Positions 1 through 6,096 of a stretch of DNA of 9,563 nucleotides are shown here, piece by piece. The notes beneath the pieces are model-generated. The model saw only the letters and a list, made by a program, of their open reading frames with translations. It searched no databases and was not told the DNA's origin. Position 1 is the first letter of the stretch; every line of letters begins with the position of its first letter. The DNA lies in NCBI GenBank assembly GCA_031284845.1, contig JAITXH010000043.1, positions 1 through 9,563 on the forward strand, read 5' to 3'. The stretch comes from Puniceicoccales bacterium. GTDB taxonomy: Bacteria > Verrucomicrobiota > Verrucomicrobiia > Opitutales > UBA953. A program made the position numbers and the translations under genes.

Positions 1-521
1 AGGAGTGTGATTTGCGGGACGACGCCGGAGAGGGCGACGTTGCGGTAAAAGATGCTGGCGTAGCCGGAGAGGGCGGCGACGGCTTCCTGAATGCGTGCGC
101 CACCGGAGTCGTTCAAACCAACGACGGGGACGCCGATTTTTGCAGCGTAGTCGAGGAGGTCGCAAATTTTCTTGGCGTGTATCTGGCCGAGGGAACCGCC
201 GGAGACGGTGAAGTCCTGGCTGAAGGCGGCGACTTGGCGTCCGTTCACATAACCGGTGCCGGTGACGACGCCGTCATAGGGGAGCGGTCTTTCCTTTTTC
301 TTCGCAGAGCCGTCGTCTTCGAAGACGGGACGGATGTAGGCGTTTTGGGCGTGTTGGCCAAATTCCTGAAAGGTGTCTTTGTCAAAAAGGATTTCGAGGC
401 GTTCGCGGGCACCGTGAAGGCCTTTGGCTTTGCGGGCGGCGAGCTTGTCGGCGCCACCGGCGTCACGCGCCGTGGCGCGGCGTTTGCTGAGTTCTGCGAG
501 GAGTGCTGGATCTATGGACAT
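1..521 (-). CDS. Acyl-CoA carboxylase carboxyltransferase subunit (methylmalonyl-CoA decarboxylase alpha / propionyl-CoA carboxylase beta type), N-terminal part
   Basis: The gene is partial: 173 codons from ATG (519-521) read to the left edge with no stop. The protein matches the N-terminal crotonase-fold half of biotin-dependent carboxyltransferases (MmdA/PccB family, about 510 residues). Landmarks are the early ARERLEILFD segment (residues 38-47), DFTVSGGSLGQIHAKKI (103-119, the acyl-CoA-binding region) and GLNDSGGARIQEAV (135-148), all typical of the family. Family members move CO2 between biotin and propionyl-/methylmalonyl-CoA. In fermenters the decarboxylase form works with membrane and biotin-carrier subunits to pump Na+. 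A short polar insertion, FEDDGSAKKKERPL (67-80), precedes the conserved YDGVVTGTG segment. No Shine-Dalgarno is visible; the bases before the ATG are pyrimidine-rich. The epimerase gene lies 132 bp upstream on the same strand, which favours a methylmalonyl-CoA substrate. Decarboxylase and carboxylase roles cannot be separated from this fragment. Confidence 0.93.
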   Translation of the reverse strand, partial: MSIDPALLAELSKRRATARDAGGADKLAARKAKGLHGARERLEILFDKDTFQEFGQHAQNAYIRPVFEDDGSAKKKERPLPYDGVVTGTGYVNGRQVAAFSQDFTVSGGSLGQIHAKKICDLLDYAAKIGVPVVGLNDSGGARIQEAVAALSGYASIFYRNVALSGVVPQITL

Positions 522-542
522 GTTGGAAAAAGTGAGACGTTA

Positions 543-643
543 GAACTAAGATCTAAGAAGTGTGATTTGCGGGTGATGAAGAAATAAGAGCTAAAAACGG
601 CGATAGCGGATTTCTCCACCTCTTAGTTCTGAGCTCTTAGTTC
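543..643. repeat. Heptanucleotide GARCTAA repeats on both strands
   Basis: The 132-bp gap between epimerase and carboxyltransferase carries short tandem heptamers. Plus-strand units are GAACTAA-GATCTAA (543-556) and GAAATAA-GAGCTAA (581-594). Minus-strand units are GAACTAA-GAGCTCA-GAACTAA, lying at 623-643. The plus and minus groups are complementary, so a folded transcript or cruciform is possible. I cannot tell whether this is a genome-wide dispersed repeat. Confidence 0.6.
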
Positions 644-653
644 TGCCCTTCCC

Positions 654-1064
654 TTACGCGGGCTGACAAAGCTCGGTGAGGACGCTGCCGGTGCTCTTCG
701 GGTGAAGGAAGGCGATGAGCTTTTTATTGGCTCCGGGCCGGGGGACTTTGTCAATGACGGCGACGCCTTTGGCGGTAAGCTCGGCGAGCTTTTCAGGCAC
801 ACTGTCCACATCATAGGCGATGTGGTGGATACCGCCGCGACCACCGTTTTTCTCGATGAACTTGGCGATGGGGCTTTCCGGGGAGGTCGGCTCGAGGAGC
901 TCGAGGTGGACTTCGCCGATTTCAAAGAAGGCCGTGCGGACTTTTTGGTCGGCGACTTCCTCTTGCCCGTGATACTTGAGGCCGAGGACATCGCGGTAAA
1001 ACGGAATGGCTTCCGCGAGGCTGGGAACGGCAATGCCGAGGTGGTCTATTTTTTTGAGAGACAT
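654..1064 (-). CDS. mce: Methylmalonyl-CoA epimerase
   Basis: A 136-residue protein of the vicinal oxygen chelate superfamily, the usual length for bacterial methylmalonyl-CoA epimerase. It interconverts (R)- and (S)-methylmalonyl-CoA in the cytoplasm, linking methylmalonyl-CoA mutase to the carboxyltransferase encoded next. Two babb-type modules are visible: KKIDHLGIAVPSL near the N-terminus and GGIHHIAYDVDSVPEKL (78-93) in the middle. Likely metal ligands are His8, Glu55 (in HLELLEP), His80 or His81, and Glu131 (in TELCQ). The match to GIHHIAYDV plus a closing TELCQPA is close to diagnostic. The start has no Shine-Dalgarno. The gene is followed after 132 bp by the carboxyltransferase on the same strand, and the two are probably co-transcribed. 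A different overlapping reading frame here (623-1033, minus) is only a shadow. Confidence 0.93.
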   Translation of the reverse strand: MSLKKIDHLGIAVPSLAEAIPFYRDVLGLKYHGQEEVADQKVRTAFFEIGEVHLELLEPTSPESPIAKFIEKNGGRGGIHHIAYDVDSVPEKLAELTAKGVAVIDKVPRPGANKKLIAFLHPKSTGSVLTELCQPA

Positions 1065-1151
1065 AGTATGAGTGTGTAAGTGTGCTTAAGTTGAATATGT
1101 TGAGAAACAACATCATTAAAAGCGAATGAGAAATTACACAGTTTCCGGCAA

Positions 1152-1157
1152 AGTATA
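1152..1157 (-). promoter_or_regulatory. Candidate -10 box for the epimerase/carboxyltransferase unit
   Basis: On the minus strand these bases read TATACT (5 of 6 to the sigma-70 -10 consensus), about 88 bp upstream of the epimerase ATG. At 17 bp spacing the -35 position is poor, which could fit activator-dependent or regulated transcription. The box overlaps the first arm of the ATAAGTTTTT inverted repeat. This is a sequence-only prediction. Confidence 0.3.
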
Positions 1158-1228
1158 AGTTTTTTCCGACGTATTTCTTCTTTAAATTAGAAAAACTTAT
1201 CTATCCTAGGATTGGAGTAATAAGTTTT
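1155..1228. repeat. Three ATAAGTTTT arms around a 10-bp palindrome (candidate operator or RNA switch)
   Basis: ATAAGTTTTT at 1155-1164 is perfectly inverted as AAAAACTTAT at 1191-1200. A third arm, ATAAGTTTT, at 1220-1228 can also pair with the middle arm. Between the middle and right arms sits the perfect palindrome ATCCTAGGAT (1203-1212). The middle arm could pair with either neighbour but not both. The array lies upstream of the epimerase gene, so it may be a multi-site operator; an RNA structure is less likely unless transcription starts further upstream. Confidence 0.45.
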
Positions 1229-1534
1229 ATCCACCACCGATAGAGGAAGGGAACGCCCAAGGTGACTTATTTCATTCTCTCAAAGCACCCGTATTTTTGT
1301 CCTGAATTTGGAGCCGATGGAAGCGCAAGATCATCGTTTTCCCAATGACACGTATCGTATGGACGAGGAGAGCGAGCCAAGCCCTCTGCCCTACTCCCTC
1401 TGGGCCGGAAAAGTCAGCCGCGAACCCGCCCACCGTCACTCCGAATTACGGATGTTGCGAAATACGCGACTGGCCGCCGCCATTTTCGGTCTCAGCCAGT
1501 TCCCCGCCACCGCCACTTTTCCAAAACAAGTGCC
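1229..1534. other. Intergenic stretch with no recognisable gene
   Basis: About 300 bp lie between the regulatory-looking array and the end of the GH97 gene. Overlapping open frames exist on the plus strand (from 1308 and 1345, both running into the GH97 3' end) and a frame of roughly 54 codons with a GTG start on the minus strand. None shows a recognisable domain or a ribosome-binding site. I see no convincing terminator after GH97: CACTT/AAGTG just downstream of its stop is a weak imperfect stem without a T-run. Confidence 0.35.
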
Positions 1535-3484
1535 TTATTCCGGACGGAAAATCGCCACACTTCCTCCGGCATAGCCGAGATCTAATGTAAGCTCTTTTCC
1601 AGGGCCAAGTTCCAATACTTGCTCGGTTCTTTTTATATCACGGAATTCTTTTTTCACGTTGGGTCCATCCACCCAAAGTTCGACTTTGTATTTACCAGCC
1701 GGAAGAAATTTTCCGGTGTCCAACGTGACCTGCCTTTCCTGCGGGTTATTCATGACGCCGAGAAACCATGCGTCGCCGGAACGCTTGGCAATGGCAACAT
1801 AAGACTCAGGGGTGCCACCGACAAATTTAATGTCATCCCATGTGGTCGGGACAACTTTCACAAACTCGGAACCGGGTTGCCCTATCACAAAACTCGGATG
1901 GTCGCAAAAAATAGTGAGCGGGCTTTCATAAACGACAAATTTTGCCAATTCGCAGGCGCGAGTGTTTCCCACGCTGGCAGGCGGTTTCCGTATTGGGCGT
2001 TTGACATTGTTAAAACCGCCCGGGGTATAATCCATTTGCCCTGCAAGCAGGCGCGTGTAGGCGAGTTTTACATTGTGATCGGGATTCATCTTTGCGGTGA
2101 ATTTATAATACTCATTTCCCATGACGGCCTCGCGGGTGATCATGTTGGGATAAGTCCGGATAATCCCGTCCGGCTTGTAAGCCCCGTGAAAATCCACAAG
2201 TAATTTGTTTTCGGCAGCGCATTTAATAACGTCGAGATACCAGTTCACCATCTCCTGATCGTCGCGCTCCATGAAATCTATTTTCACTCCGGCGACACCC
2301 CATTCCGCATAAACAGGAAATGCTTTTTTATAAGCATCGCCGCGCGAAACATCTCCGCTGTGCATCCAAAGAATGATGCGGACATTTTTTGATTTTGCAT
2401 AAGCAAGTATCTCTTGCATATTGAGTTGTTTCGCTTCTTTGATAATATTCGCTTGGGGGGAGTTGAATTTCCCATACCACTGCCAGTCTATGAGCATGTA
2501 GGGCCAGCTCATTGTGGAGGCGAAGTCTATATATGTTTTTATAACGGGCATAGTCATCTTAATATCTCCGCTCCACCAGTTATCCCATGCGCTCATCCCC
2601 GGCTTTATCCACGATGCGTCGGCAAGAGCACAGGGATCGTTTAAATTCTGAATGATTTCCGATTCAATCAAGACACCCGGATTGGCTCCGATGAGCGCTA
2701 CACGCCACGGCGTTTCGATATCGCCCTCTGAGCGAACTTTCACTCCGTCTTCTTTTTGATCGGGAAGCGGAGAAAGTTTCGTAGTGAGGTGACTTTTTTC
2801 TCCATTAGTTCCAATGTAATAACCGGGGTAATTTTTTATTTTTGCCTCGACTATTGCCACCCAACAATCCTCTGCATATTTCAACAGAAAAGGTGTGCCG
2901 GCTATCGTTTTCTCGTCCACATAGTCGAGAGATTTTTTGCGAAATTCGTCTTCCTGTCCTGATGCGTATTTCTTGTAATTGGCAACCCATACCGTCGGAT
3001 TGCCGGGAATGCGGAACGTCGTCGCCTCACGGGTGATCTCACGAAGCGGGACAAAATCATTTTTATATAATTTCTGTTTAAAAGCGAGGCCATCATCGAA
3101 AAGGCGGAAGATGAGGTCAAACTGCCGCGGTTTTTCCGTCTTCTCCTTTACGCGAAGGGTCAGTTCATTGTAGTGGTCACGGATTTTTGCGTGTTTGCTC
3201 TTTACCACAGGAGTCCAAGTTTCGTCGTGTGCGGTCCGCCGGACTTCGACGACGCCCAGATTTCCGAGCAAGTCCGGTTCGTTGGCAAAAGTGAAACTCC
3301 CGACATTGGACTTTTCAAAGATCGTCTTGTCTTTGAAGAAGGCGGCGTATTGAAGTTTTTGCCCGGCGTCGTCAATTTCGACGCGGATCGCCCCGTCAGG
3401 CGAGGCTACCGAGTAGATCTCAGCCTGAAGCGGGACTGTGCAAACGAGAGCAAGGAGAAATGAGAGTGAGTGAGTGAGTTTCAT
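1535..3484 (-). CDS. Glycoside hydrolase family 97, probable retaining alpha-galactosidase type, exported
   Basis: A 649-residue GH97 protein, normal family length. It starts with a signal peptide (residues 1-21, cleavage after LQA), so it should act in the periplasm or at the outer surface. An N-terminal beta-sandwich (about 22-290; SPDGAIRVEIDD) precedes the catalytic TIM barrel (about 291-560; SWIKPGMSAWDNWW, MLIDWQW, GVAGVKIDFMERDDQ, VDFHGAYKPDG) and a C-terminal beta domain (about 560-649). Asp403 in VKIDF occupies the place of the nucleophile in the retaining GH97 subgroup (Asp415 of Bacteroides BtGH97b, an alpha-galactosidase). Glu452 in ITREAV is the candidate acid/base. Inverting SusB-type members lack that Asp. 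The expected reaction is release of terminal alpha-galactose, but substrate is inference. No SusC/SusD genes or other glycan genes are adjacent. The ATG at 3482-3484 gives the signal peptide; no Shine-Dalgarno precedes it, and a GAGT tetranucleotide repeat spans the first codons. The middle of the gene is more AT-rich than hemC. Confidence 0.93.
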   Translation of the reverse strand: MKLTHSLSFLLALVCTVPLQAEIYSVASPDGAIRVEIDDAGQKLQYAAFFKDKTIFEKSNVGSFTFANEPDLLGNLGVVEVRRTAHDETWTPVVKSKHAKIRDHYNELTLRVKEKTEKPRQFDLIFRLFDDGLAFKQKLYKNDFVPLREITREATTFRIPGNPTVWVANYKKYASGQEDEFRKKSLDYVDEKTIAGTPFLLKYAEDCWVAIVEAKIKNYPGYYIGTNGEKSHLTTKLSPLPDQKEDGVKVRSEGDIETPWRVALIGANPGVLIESEIIQNLNDPCALADASWIKPGMSAWDNWWSGDIKMTMPVIKTYIDFASTMSWPYMLIDWQWYGKFNSPQANIIKEAKQLNMQEILAYAKSKNVRIILWMHSGDVSRGDAYKKAFPVYAEWGVAGVKIDFMERDDQEMVNWYLDVIKCAAENKLLVDFHGAYKPDGIIRTYPNMITREAVMGNEYYKFTAKMNPDHNVKLAYTRLLAGQMDYTPGGFNNVKRPIRKPPASVGNTRACELAKFVVYESPLTIFCDHPSFVIGQPGSEFVKVVPTTWDDIKFVGGTPESYVAIAKRSGDAWFLGVMNNPQERQVTLDTGKFLPAGKYKVELWVDGPNVKKEFRDIKRTEQVLELGPGKELTLDLGYAGGSVAIFRPE

Positions 3485-3497
3485 TGGGAGAGTGAGT
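3464..3497. repeat. GAGT tetranucleotide repeat around the GH97 start codon
   Basis: (GAGT)4 at 3464-3479 covers codons 2-7 of the GH97 signal peptide (CTCA repeats in the coding sense). (GAGT)2 at 3490-3497 lies just upstream of the ATG. The unit length is not a multiple of three, so gain or loss of one unit would shift frame. Confidence 0.6.
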
Positions 3498-3526
3498 AGC
3501 GGGATGATTTATCAGAAAAAAGTTTT

Positions 3527-3704
3527 TAATCCGGAGGGCGGAAGTAGCTACGGACGACAAGAGCTTTGGCAAGTGGATTTTTAGCAAAACCGGAAAAATG
3601 CTCTCAAGCGAAACGTAGTTCTCTTCTCGATACAAAAATGTGTAACCCAGCTTTGCGACATAGTGTTCTGGTGTTTTAAAATGATTTATCGCCCTCCGTG
3701 ATTA
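3527..3704. repeat. Inverted repeat bounding the GH97-TPR intergenic region
   Basis: TAATC-CGGAGGGCG (3527-3540) is inverted as CGCCCTCCG-T-GATTA (3690-3704): nine perfect pairs, one bulged base, five more pairs. The right arm reaches into the stop codon of the TPR gene. A direct repeat, ATGATTTATC, occurs at 3504-3513 and 3681-3690 beside the two arms. The 149-bp interior has no obvious gene. It could be a small non-autonomous element, a long-range RNA pairing, or chance. Confidence 0.35.
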
Positions 3705-5057
3705 TCGCTTTGGCCGGAGTTGTCGCACGAGTGCGATTGCTTTCTCTGCCTCCGCCCTCGCTCTGTCCGGTGCGTCAGGGATAGCGATCACGGCATTTAA
3801 ATCCGCTAACGCCTTTTCTGTGTCTCCGCTTTTCCTGTATAAAAAACTACGCCAAATAAGTGCTTTCGCTCTTATTTCACCTGATGCAATGGGTGCAGTA
3901 ATCACAGTAGTCAAATCGGCCAATGCCTTTTTTTCATCTCCGTTTTTAACTTGAACGATACCGCGCCTAAGCAATGTTCTAGTTTTCGTTTCTCCCGATA
4001 TTTCTGGGATTGTAATTATGGCTTCTAAATCATTCAATACCTTTTCTGTGTTTCCGCCCTGTTCATATAAAAAACTACGTCTAAGGAGTGCTTTCTCTCT
4101 TATTTTACCTGATACGCCGGATGCTGTAATCACAGTGTTTAAATCGGCAAATTCCTTTTCCTTAGCTCCAATCCCAAAATGAATGATACTGCGCGCCAAA
4201 AATGCTCCAATCTTCGTTTTTTCTGATACTCCAGGCATCGCAATCACGGTATTTAAATCAGCCAATGCCTTTTCAACATTTCCGCTTTTGCTATAGACCA
4301 TGCCGCGCACAATAAGTGCTTGTGCGTTTGTTTCGACTGATAAAACAGATGCCTTAATCACAGCATCTAAATCATTCAATGCCTTTTTACTACTTCCACT
4401 TTCGGCATAAACGAGTCCTCGTCCTAAAAACGCATTTTCCTTTTGTGTTGCAGAGGCATCGGGTGAAAAAATTACAATATTTAAATCTTCTATCGCCAAC
4501 AAATATGATTTTATTTTCGCATAGCAATGGGCACGCGCTAACAATGTATCCAGTCTAATATTTTCCAAAAAATTTGCCGTTGCCAATACCGCAGAATAAT
4601 CGGCAATTGCCAATTGGAACGTTTCGCTTTCCAGATGGATGAAAGCACGAAAATGGAGCATAAGCGCCTTTTCAATTTTTGAGCTGTCTGATTTCTCAAT
4701 AAAGTCAGAACTAAGAGCGATAGCTCCTTTGTAATCTTTTGCGTCTTTCAAGGAAAATGCTTGCGAAAGAATCTTCAAAAATTCGTCTTTCAGCTTGGTT
4801 TCACTCTTTGTTGCATCTCCGGGGATGCTTTTTCTTTTTAAGAGCTTTTCCAATTCATCCAAAAAAATGGCGGCATCCGAATCTTTTTCTGTGCGGGATT
4901 GTAGAAAGCGGGTTCCCTCCACGCCCTCCGTTTTTGCCACTTGGCTGTCGGTCGCAACGGGAGCAGGAGGCGAGGCGGTGTTTGCGCCTGCGGTGACCTC
5001 ACCGAGAGCCGCACAAAACGCGAGCAGAATGGGAGCCGGGTAATGCGCGAGATTCAT
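3702..5057 (-). CDS. Exported TPR-like repeat protein, nine 38-residue repeats
   Basis: A 451-residue protein of unknown role. The N-terminus is hydrophobic (ILLAFCAALG) with a possible cleavage after VTAGA (about residue 25), but it lacks the usual Lys/Arg, so export is likely rather than certain. A low-complexity linker (26-60) and a helical region (61-93) follow. From residue 94 to 435 there are nine consecutive 38-residue units with no insertions or deletions. They share a pattern like ALLxRSxxYxxxGxxEKALADLNxVI, which is the helix-turn-helix TPR signature with a 4-residue longer unit than the standard 34. Such solenoids bind proteins. A short basic tail ends in RPKR. Two 60-base samples counted by hand are 42% and 43% GC, well below hemC. 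The gene follows hemC by 62 bp on the same strand; whether they are co-transcribed is unclear. The ATG at 5055-5057 is the only reasonable start and has no Shine-Dalgarno. Confidence 0.85.
   Translation of the reverse strand: MNLAHYPAPILLAFCAALGEVTAGANTASPPAPVATDSQVAKTEGVEGTRFLQSRTEKDSDAAIFLDELEKLLKRKSIPGDATKSETKLKDEFLKILSQAFSLKDAKDYKGAIALSSDFIEKSDSSKIEKALMLHFRAFIHLESETFQLAIADYSAVLATANFLENIRLDTLLARAHCYAKIKSYLLAIEDLNIVIFSPDASATQKENAFLGRGLVYAESGSSKKALNDLDAVIKASVLSVETNAQALIVRGMVYSKSGNVEKALADLNTVIAMPGVSEKTKIGAFLARSIIHFGIGAKEKEFADLNTVITASGVSGKIREKALLRRSFLYEQGGNTEKVLNDLEAIITIPEISGETKTRTLLRRGIVQVKNGDEKKALADLTTVITAPIASGEIRAKALIWRSFLYRKSGDTEKALADLNAVIAIPDAPDRARAEAEKAIALVRQLRPKR
3753..4778 (-). repeat. 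Nine tandem 114-bp units inside the TPR-like gene
   Basis: Each unit encodes 38 residues: 94-131, 132-169, 170-207, 208-245, 246-283, 284-321, 322-359, 360-397 and 398-435. The early units are diverged. Units 7 and 9 are clearly similar at DNA level: the plus-strand stretches starting near 3840 and 4068 share AAAAAACTACG and AGTGCTTTC in the same places, exactly 228 bp (two units) apart. That suggests recent duplication or gene conversion within the array. Confidence 0.8.
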
Positions 5058-5119
5058 AATTTGTGGCGGCCTGGTGGTAGAATTGGAGAAGAAAAACGCA
5101 GAATGAGAGGTAACGCCGT

Positions 5120-5974
5120 TTATCCACGCAACACGGCATCTACGCGTGCGGTGAGGGCGCGGGGGTCGCTGGCAAGTGTGGCGTCAAACGCGGCAGAGCG
5201 ACGTCCGAAATCTTCGTGGAAAAGATGCACCGTGCCGTCGCGGAAATGAGCAGCGAAGGCCGAATGGCATCCCGCGCCGAGGCGGGCGAGAAATGCACGC
5301 TCGATAGTGACGGCTGTGGCTGTGGCGGCGTCGCACAGGGCTGAGAAGTAAGCCGCATCGCAGGCGCGGGACTGCCAGGCGATGGCCCCCTGCCCTGCGG
5401 CGGGCACCATTTTGTCGAGTCCCCATTCCTCAAAGATGAGTCCCGGCCACGCTGTAATGCCGAGACGCGCCAACCCTGCGGCGGCCAGGAAGGTGGCGTC
5501 GGCCTCGCCGCCTGCGGCGAGTTTGCGCAGGCGGGTGTCCACGTTGCCCCGCAGCTCGGTAAATATGGCGTGCGGGAAGATGGCTTGCGCTTGGGCGCGC
5601 CGCCTCGGGCTACCGGTGGCGATGCGCGAGGGGACGGGCACCTCTTCGCGGCGCACGAGGACGTCTGCGGGGTTGGCCCGCGGCAGGAATCCGGCCAGTG
5701 CCAGCCCTTGTGCCATTTCTGTCGGCAGGTCTTTGGCGCTATGCACGGCGATGTCGCCTTCTCGGGCAAGCAGCGCGTTTTCCAGCTCCGAGGTGAAAAG
5801 TCCTTTTCCGCCGGTTTTTTCAAGCGACCATGCCTGCTGTCGGTCACCGGTGGTGACGAGTATTTTTATCTCCACCCGGCAAGCGGGAAGATTTTCACCA
5901 AGCGTGCCCGCGCTCAATTCCGCCTGGCGGCGTGCGAGCGGGCTGCCCCGTGTGAGCAAAGTGCAAGTGTTCAT
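5120..5974 (-). CDS. hemC: Porphobilinogen deaminase (hydroxymethylbilane synthase)
   Basis: A 284-residue HemC that condenses four porphobilinogens into hydroxymethylbilane in the cytoplasm, an early step of heme/tetrapyrrole synthesis. Visible landmarks, numbered from the 5974 start: TRGSPLA (8-14), GKGLFTSELE (56-65), HSAKDLP with catalytic Asp82 (Asp84 in E. coli), the arginine-rich SPRRR (122-126), LRGNVDTRL (141-149), AAGQGAIAWQSR (192-203), and Cys236 in LGAGCHS, the expected dipyrromethane attachment site. The motif after this Cys differs from the common GGCxxP form. The C-terminal domain is short (about 48 residues after Cys236, against about 70 in E. coli). An ATG at 5984-5986 would add four residues. 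The 5974 start is preferred because AGGG lies 4 bases upstream of it, whereas GAGG is only 1 base from the other ATG. The gene is divergent from the histidine kinase and GC-rich (78% in a hand-counted 60-base sample). Confidence 0.95.
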   Translation of the reverse strand: MNTCTLLTRGSPLARRQAELSAGTLGENLPACRVEIKILVTTGDRQQAWSLEKTGGKGLFTSELENALLAREGDIAVHSAKDLPTEMAQGLALAGFLPRANPADVLVRREEVPVPSRIATGSPRRRAQAQAIFPHAIFTELRGNVDTRLRKLAAGGEADATFLAAAGLARLGITAWPGLIFEEWGLDKMVPAAGQGAIAWQSRACDAAYFSALCDAATATAVTIERAFLARLGAGCHSAFAAHFRDGTVHLFHEDFGRRSAAFDATLASDPRALTARVDAVLRG

Positions 5975-6058
5975 TTTACCCTGCATACCTCATGAGTGTT
6001 TGCCCGGCTTTGCCAAATTCTTTCCGCTCCCAGTGAAATATGCGTGGGTAAAAACCGC

Positions 6059-6085
6059 TTGACGTTTCACCCATCCGGCTAAACT
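6059..6085 (+). promoter_or_regulatory. Candidate sigma-70 promoter for the histidine kinase
   Basis: TTGACG (6059-6064, 5 of 6 to -35) is followed after 15 bp by TAAACT (6080-6085, 4 of 6 to -10). The spacer is shorter than the usual 17. Transcription would begin near 6092, only about 5 bases before the first ATG of the kinase frame, which favours one of the later ATGs or a near-leaderless transcript. Confidence 0.4.
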
Positions 6086-6096
6086 TCTCCAGTCTT

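Noticed and set aside
12..587. 191-codon plus-strand open frame at the left end
   Set aside because: It lies antisense to the carboxyltransferase, whose minus-strand translation has strong family motifs. The plus-strand protein is Gly/Ala/Val-rich and unrecognisable, a typical antisense shadow.
1308..1590. Plus-strand open frames of 81-88 codons as real small genes
   Set aside because: They overlap each other and the GH97 3' end, show no domain or ribosome-binding site, and have low-complexity Pro/Ser/Ala-rich content.
3702..5057. TPR protein as a lipoprotein (Cys15 in LLAFC)
   Set aside because: Phe before the Cys does not fit a lipobox, and the N-region has no positive charge; an ordinary signal peptide is a better guess.
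4739..5249. Plus-strand frames over the TPR N-terminus
   Set aside because: They are antisense to the signal-peptide and linker region of the TPR gene, with no recognisable content.
5382..6062. 226-codon plus-strand frame over hemC
   Set aside because: It is antisense to hemC in GC-rich sequence; the Arg/Ser/Pro-rich translation is a shadow.
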